Shown: one piece after another, positions 5,526 through 7,701 of the stretch
Position numbering within the stretch: the stretch's first letter is position 1
Layout: each line of letters begins with the position of its first letter
Origin: Eubacterium sp.
Lineage (GTDB): Bacteria > Bacillota_A > Clostridia > Lachnospirales > Lachnospiraceae
Direction of reading: 5' to 3'
NCBI GenBank assembly: GCA_017475785.1
Contig: JAFVEX010000074.1
Span: 1-7,701 of the forward strand
Length of the DNA: 7,701 nucleotides
Notes under the pieces: generated by a model
The model's database searches: none
What the model was told of the DNA's origin: nothing
The model's input: only the letters and a program-made list of their open reading frames with translations
Program-made: the position numbers and the translations under genes

Positions 5526-6326
5526 ATGCAGCTGCAAACTGATCTGATAAAGGAAATGCTTGCCGGAAAAGGAGCCCGGCAGGATTTTAGAATTTGTTGC
5601 CGGCGGGAAACCGACTCGACCAACGACTGGGCGCGGCGGGAAGCCGGAGAAGGCGCGCCAGACGGGACAGTTTTTCTGGCCGACCATCAGTCTGCCGGAA
5701 AGGGCAGGCGCGGGCGCAGGTGGGAATCTCCGGAAGGGACGTCCGTTTCCATGAGCATCCTGCTCAGGACAGAACTGCCGGCTGATCGGATTTCCATGCT
5801 GACGCTGGTAATGGGACTCGCGGCGGCGGAGGCTGTGCGCGAAGTGTGTGGGATCGACGCGGAAATTAAGTGGCCGAATGATGTTGTCTGGCAGGGGAAA
5901 AAGCTGTGCGGTATTCTGACGGAGCTCGGCCCCGGCGCGGAATGGGTGGTCATAGGAATTGGCCTGAATGTAAATGTAGAGGCGTTTCCGGAAGAACTGG
6001 CAGATATGGCTTCGTCGATGCGGCTTGCCTGCGGGCATTCCGTATCCAGAGAGGCGGTAACCGCGGAAGTCATCCGTCACTTTGCAGATGATTACCAGAT
6101 GTTTTTGGAAGCAGGTGACCTCAGACCCCTCCGCAGCCGGTATGAAGCGCTTCTCGCAAACCGCGGCGCGAGGGTGCGGGTACTGGATCCGGCGGAGCCT
6201 TACGAAGGTGTTGCCGGCGGAATCAATGACCGCGGTGAACTGCAGGTGGTTCGAAGTGATACCCAGGAGACAGTGTCTGTCTTTGCGGGAGAAGTGTCAG
6301 TGAGAGGTATTTATGGGTATGTATGA
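5526..6326 (+). CDS. birA: Biotin--[acetyl-CoA-carboxylase] ligase, monofunctional
   Basis: Activates biotin as biotinyl-5'-AMP and transfers it to a lysine of biotin carboxyl carrier proteins. In 266 residues: DSTNDW (30-35) of the substrate pocket; GKGRRGRRW (58-66), the biotinyl-AMP loop, equivalent to GRGRRGRKW of E. coli with the second residue K; KWPND (115-119); KKLCGILTE (125-133) with the probable catalytic lysine K126; GIGLNVN (144-150); and a C-terminal SH3-like domain (about 213-260). The ~60-residue winged-helix domain of bifunctional BirA is absent: the upstream frame is closed by TGA at 5460-5462 and encodes nothing helix-turn-helix-like. The protein is therefore a ligase only and biotin genes must be regulated otherwise. 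AGGAGG (5509-5514) lies eleven bases from ATG 5526, rather far; ATG 5556 after AAGGAA is a possible alternative. The end overlaps the next gene by 14 bases. Confidence 0.93.
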   Translation: MQLQTDLIKEMLAGKGARQDFRICCRRETDSTNDWARREAGEGAPDGTVFLADHQSAGKGRRGRRWESPEGTSVSMSILLRTELPADRISMLTLVMGLAAAEAVREVCGIDAEIKWPNDVVWQGKKLCGILTELGPGAEWVVIGIGLNVNVEAFPEELADMASSMRLACGHSVSREAVTAEVIRHFADDYQMFLEAGDLRPLRSRYEALLANRGARVRVLDPAEPYEGVAGGINDRGELQVVRSDTQETVSVFAGEVSVRGIYGYV

Positions 6327-6636
6327 CAGTGACATGGCAATTCTCTGCGTCTCAAATCACTATATACAGCAGTATTATTTCAATCCGGATTTTTCGATTT
6401 TGCCGCAGGCAGTGCAGGATGAATTGAAGGTGATGAGCGTCCTGTTTACCGAGGAGGTCGGTGGAATTCTGATTGTCGGTTATAATGACGCGGGAAGCCT
6501 GTGCCTCCGGACGGAGGCTGCGGAAGACGACGTGATGTATGATGAGATCGGGGCAGGCCTGAAGATCAAGGAATTGCAGGAAGTAAAAAAGGAATTGTTC
6601 GAATCGCTGGAATTGTTTTACCAGATGTTTGGGTGA
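6313..6636 (+). CDS. Small conserved protein, DUF6145-like, function unknown
   Basis: A 107-residue acidic protein with no signal peptide or membrane segment. The first part (about 8-50) contains CVSNHYIQQYYFNPDF and the run LPQAVQDELKVMSVLFTEEVGG, followed by a strand-rich section (ILIVGYNDAGSLCLRTEA) and a charged C-terminal helix (about 84-106, KIKELQEVKKELFESLELF). From memory this matches the DUF6145 family, which I associate with Lachnospiraceae; no function is known to me. The start at 6313 lies five bases after AGAGG (6303-6307) within the end of birA; ATG 6319 is an alternative at eleven bases. It overlaps birA by 14 bases and ends seven bases before dusB, so it is very probably translated with both. 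Context hints at a link to biotin ligase or tRNA modification, but such pairing may be only positional. Confidence 0.75.
   Translation: MGMYDSDMAILCVSNHYIQQYYFNPDFSILPQAVQDELKVMSVLFTEEVGGILIVGYNDAGSLCLRTEAAEDDVMYDEIGAGLKIKELQEVKKELFESLELFYQMFG
6631..6636 (+). promoter_or_regulatory. Ribosome binding site of dusB overlapping the upstream stop codon
   Basis: GGGTGA matches the GGTGA end of the AGGAGGTGA consensus and lies seven bases before ATG 6644. Its TGA is the stop codon of the DUF6145-like gene, so termination of one gene and initiation of the next share bases. This supports ATG 6644 over the in-frame TTG at 6629, which has no such site. Confidence 0.6.
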
Positions 6637-6643
6637 CCGCAAG

Positions 6644-7693
6644 ATGACAGGCTTTCAGATTGGCGGGGTAAAAATCCCCGGCCGTATGGTACTTGGACCG
6701 ATGGCAGGTGTGACGGACCTGCCGTTTCGCATTCTCTGTAAAGAGCAGGGGGCGGCGCTTGTCTGCACGGAGATGGTCAGTGCGAAGGCAATTACTTATC
6801 ATAATCGAAATACCGGGAAACTGATCGCGACAGACCCGGCAGAGCATCCGGTGGCAATCCAGCTGTTTGGATCCGAGCCGGAGGTTGTGGCTGAAGGCGC
6901 GCAGATGATCGAGGACGATACCTTTGAGCTGTTTGACCTGAACATGGGATGTCCGGTTCCAAAGGTTGTAAATAATGGAGAAGGATCGGCGCTGATGAAA
7001 ACGCCCAGGCTGGCGGCTGAGATTGTCCGGACGCTGGTCAGGCACGTAAAAAAGCCCGTGACGGTAAAGATCCGGAAAGGGTTTGATGACGCGCACGTGA
7101 ATGCGCCGGAGCTTGCCAGAATGCTGGAGGACGCCGGCGCGGCAGCAATCGCGGTTCATGCCAGAACCAGGGAGCAGTACTATTCCGGCGCGGCTGACTG
7201 GCAGGTGATCCGCGCAGTGAAGGAGGCTGTTTCGGTGCCTGTCATCGGAAACGGGGATGTAGATAATCCGCGGCGGGCGTTCGCCATGATGCGGGAAACC
7301 GGCTGCGATGCCGTTATGATCGCGCGGGCTGCCCGGGGAAATCCGTGGATTTTCAGGGAGATGCAGGCATTTTTTGACGCGCTGGAAGAAATGGGCGTCA
7401 TCCCGTGGGAGATGGAGCAGAATTACAGCGCTGACGAGATGGAAGATATTGTCCGGGCGGCGGAGGAACGCATTCCGGCCCGCCCGCCGCTGGAAGAGAT
7501 TCGCGAGACGATGCTCCGTCACGCGCGGATGGCAGTTTCTTTGAAAAAGGAGTATATCGCAATTCTTGAGATGCGAGGGCATGCGGCCTGGTACACGAAG
7601 GGACTGCGCAATTCGGCTGCTTTTCGAAAGATTGTGAATGAAGCGGAAACCATAGAAGAGCTTGAGCGGCTCGTCAGGGAGGAACTGAGATGA
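6644..7693 (+). CDS. dusB: tRNA-dihydrouridine synthase (DusB-type)
   Basis: An FMN- and NADPH-dependent flavoenzyme that reduces specific uridines to dihydrouridine in tRNA. The 349 residues begin with GPMAGVTDLPFR (18-29), the FMN-contacting first strand of the TIM barrel. Other motifs are TEMVSAKA (42-49), FDLNMGCPVPKVVNNGEGS (97-115) with the catalytic acid cysteine C103, VKIRKGFDD (141-149), VHARTREQYYSGAADW (171-186) with H172 and R174, GNGDV (202-206) and ARAARGNPWIF (227-237) for the FMN phosphate. A helical RNA-binding domain follows (about 283-349). Between barrel and helical domain, about residues 251-278 (VIPWEMEQ through VRAAEERIP) is acidic and seems longer than I expect for DusB. 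The gene overlaps the next by four bases (ATGA). DusB is the likeliest subgroup from the N-terminal FQIGGVKIPGR type sequence; DusA or DusC cannot be formally excluded. Confidence 0.93.
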   Translation: MTGFQIGGVKIPGRMVLGPMAGVTDLPFRILCKEQGAALVCTEMVSAKAITYHNRNTGKLIATDPAEHPVAIQLFGSEPEVVAEGAQMIEDDTFELFDLNMGCPVPKVVNNGEGSALMKTPRLAAEIVRTLVRHVKKPVTVKIRKGFDDAHVNAPELARMLEDAGAAAIAVHARTREQYYSGAADWQVIRAVKEAVSVPVIGNGDVDNPRRAFAMMRETGCDAVMIARAARGNPWIFREMQAFFDALEEMGVIPWEMEQNYSADEMEDIVRAAEERIPARPPLEEIRETMLRHARMAVSLKKEYIAILEMRGHAAWYTKGLRNSAAFRKIVNEAETIEELERLVREELR

Positions 7694-7701
7694 AAAAGAA
7701 A
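7690..7701 (+). CDS. Start of a further gene (only four codons in window)
   Basis: ATG 7690 overlaps the dusB stop as ATGA, and a strong ribosome binding site (AGGGAGGA, 7676-7683) lies at the right distance inside the end of dusB. The four visible residues are MKKK, which would suit a signal peptide or membrane-anchor start but equally a cytosolic basic protein. The product cannot be identified. The overlap indicates translational coupling with dusB. Confidence 0.65.

Noticed and set aside
6566..7582. A 338-codon open frame on the - strand across dusB
   Set aside because: Rich in Arg, His and Leu with no family motifs, as expected of an antisense shadow; dusB on the + strand is unambiguous.

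Overview
The window is an ordinary-looking chromosomal segment of a Gram-positive anaerobe of the class Clostridia, most likely a Lachnospiraceae relative. The reasons are the order dnaE, small Phd/YefM-like protein, pfkA; the strong AGGAGG-type ribosome binding sites; the group of birA, a small conserved protein of the DUF6145 type and dusB; and a moderately GC-rich, G/C-ending codon bias. Every gene reads on the + strand. The genus cannot be fixed from the sequence alone.

Layout. Bases 1-782 are the 3' end of dnaE (replicative DNA polymerase III alpha subunit), with the clamp-binding motif and OB-fold in view. After an A-rich gap comes a 74-residue Phd/YefM-type antitoxin homologue (940-1164) with no toxin partner, closed by a good intrinsic terminator (1226-1273). 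A near-consensus extended -10 promoter (1276-1304) then drives pfkA (1357-2358), followed by a SpoU/TrmH-family RNA 2'-O-methyltransferase (2393-3184). Four tandem copies of a roughly 49-base unit (3142-3336) begin inside the last codons of that gene and fill nearly all of the gap up to argF (3360-4358, ornithine carbamoyltransferase). A short inverted repeat separates argF from an alpha/beta-hydrolase esterase (4415-5401). A gap with a long-range inverted repeat precedes a tightly packed group: birA without a DNA-binding domain (5526-6326), the DUF6145-like gene (6313-6636), dusB (6644-7693) and the start of another gene (7690 onward). These overlap or nearly touch, which points to one translationally coupled operon.

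How the genes work together. The content is housekeeping: replication, glycolysis, rRNA and tRNA modification, arginine or citrulline metabolism and protein biotinylation. No mobile element, CRISPR array, RNA gene or clear defence system is visible, and I found no convincing new multi-gene system. The points most worth a second look are the tandem repeat array that invades the 3' end of the methyltransferase gene, the solitary antitoxin homologue followed by a ribosome binding site with no start codon, the altered TIDLD catalytic loop of PfkA, the uncharacterised small protein embedded between birA and dusB, and an apparent acidic insertion in DusB.
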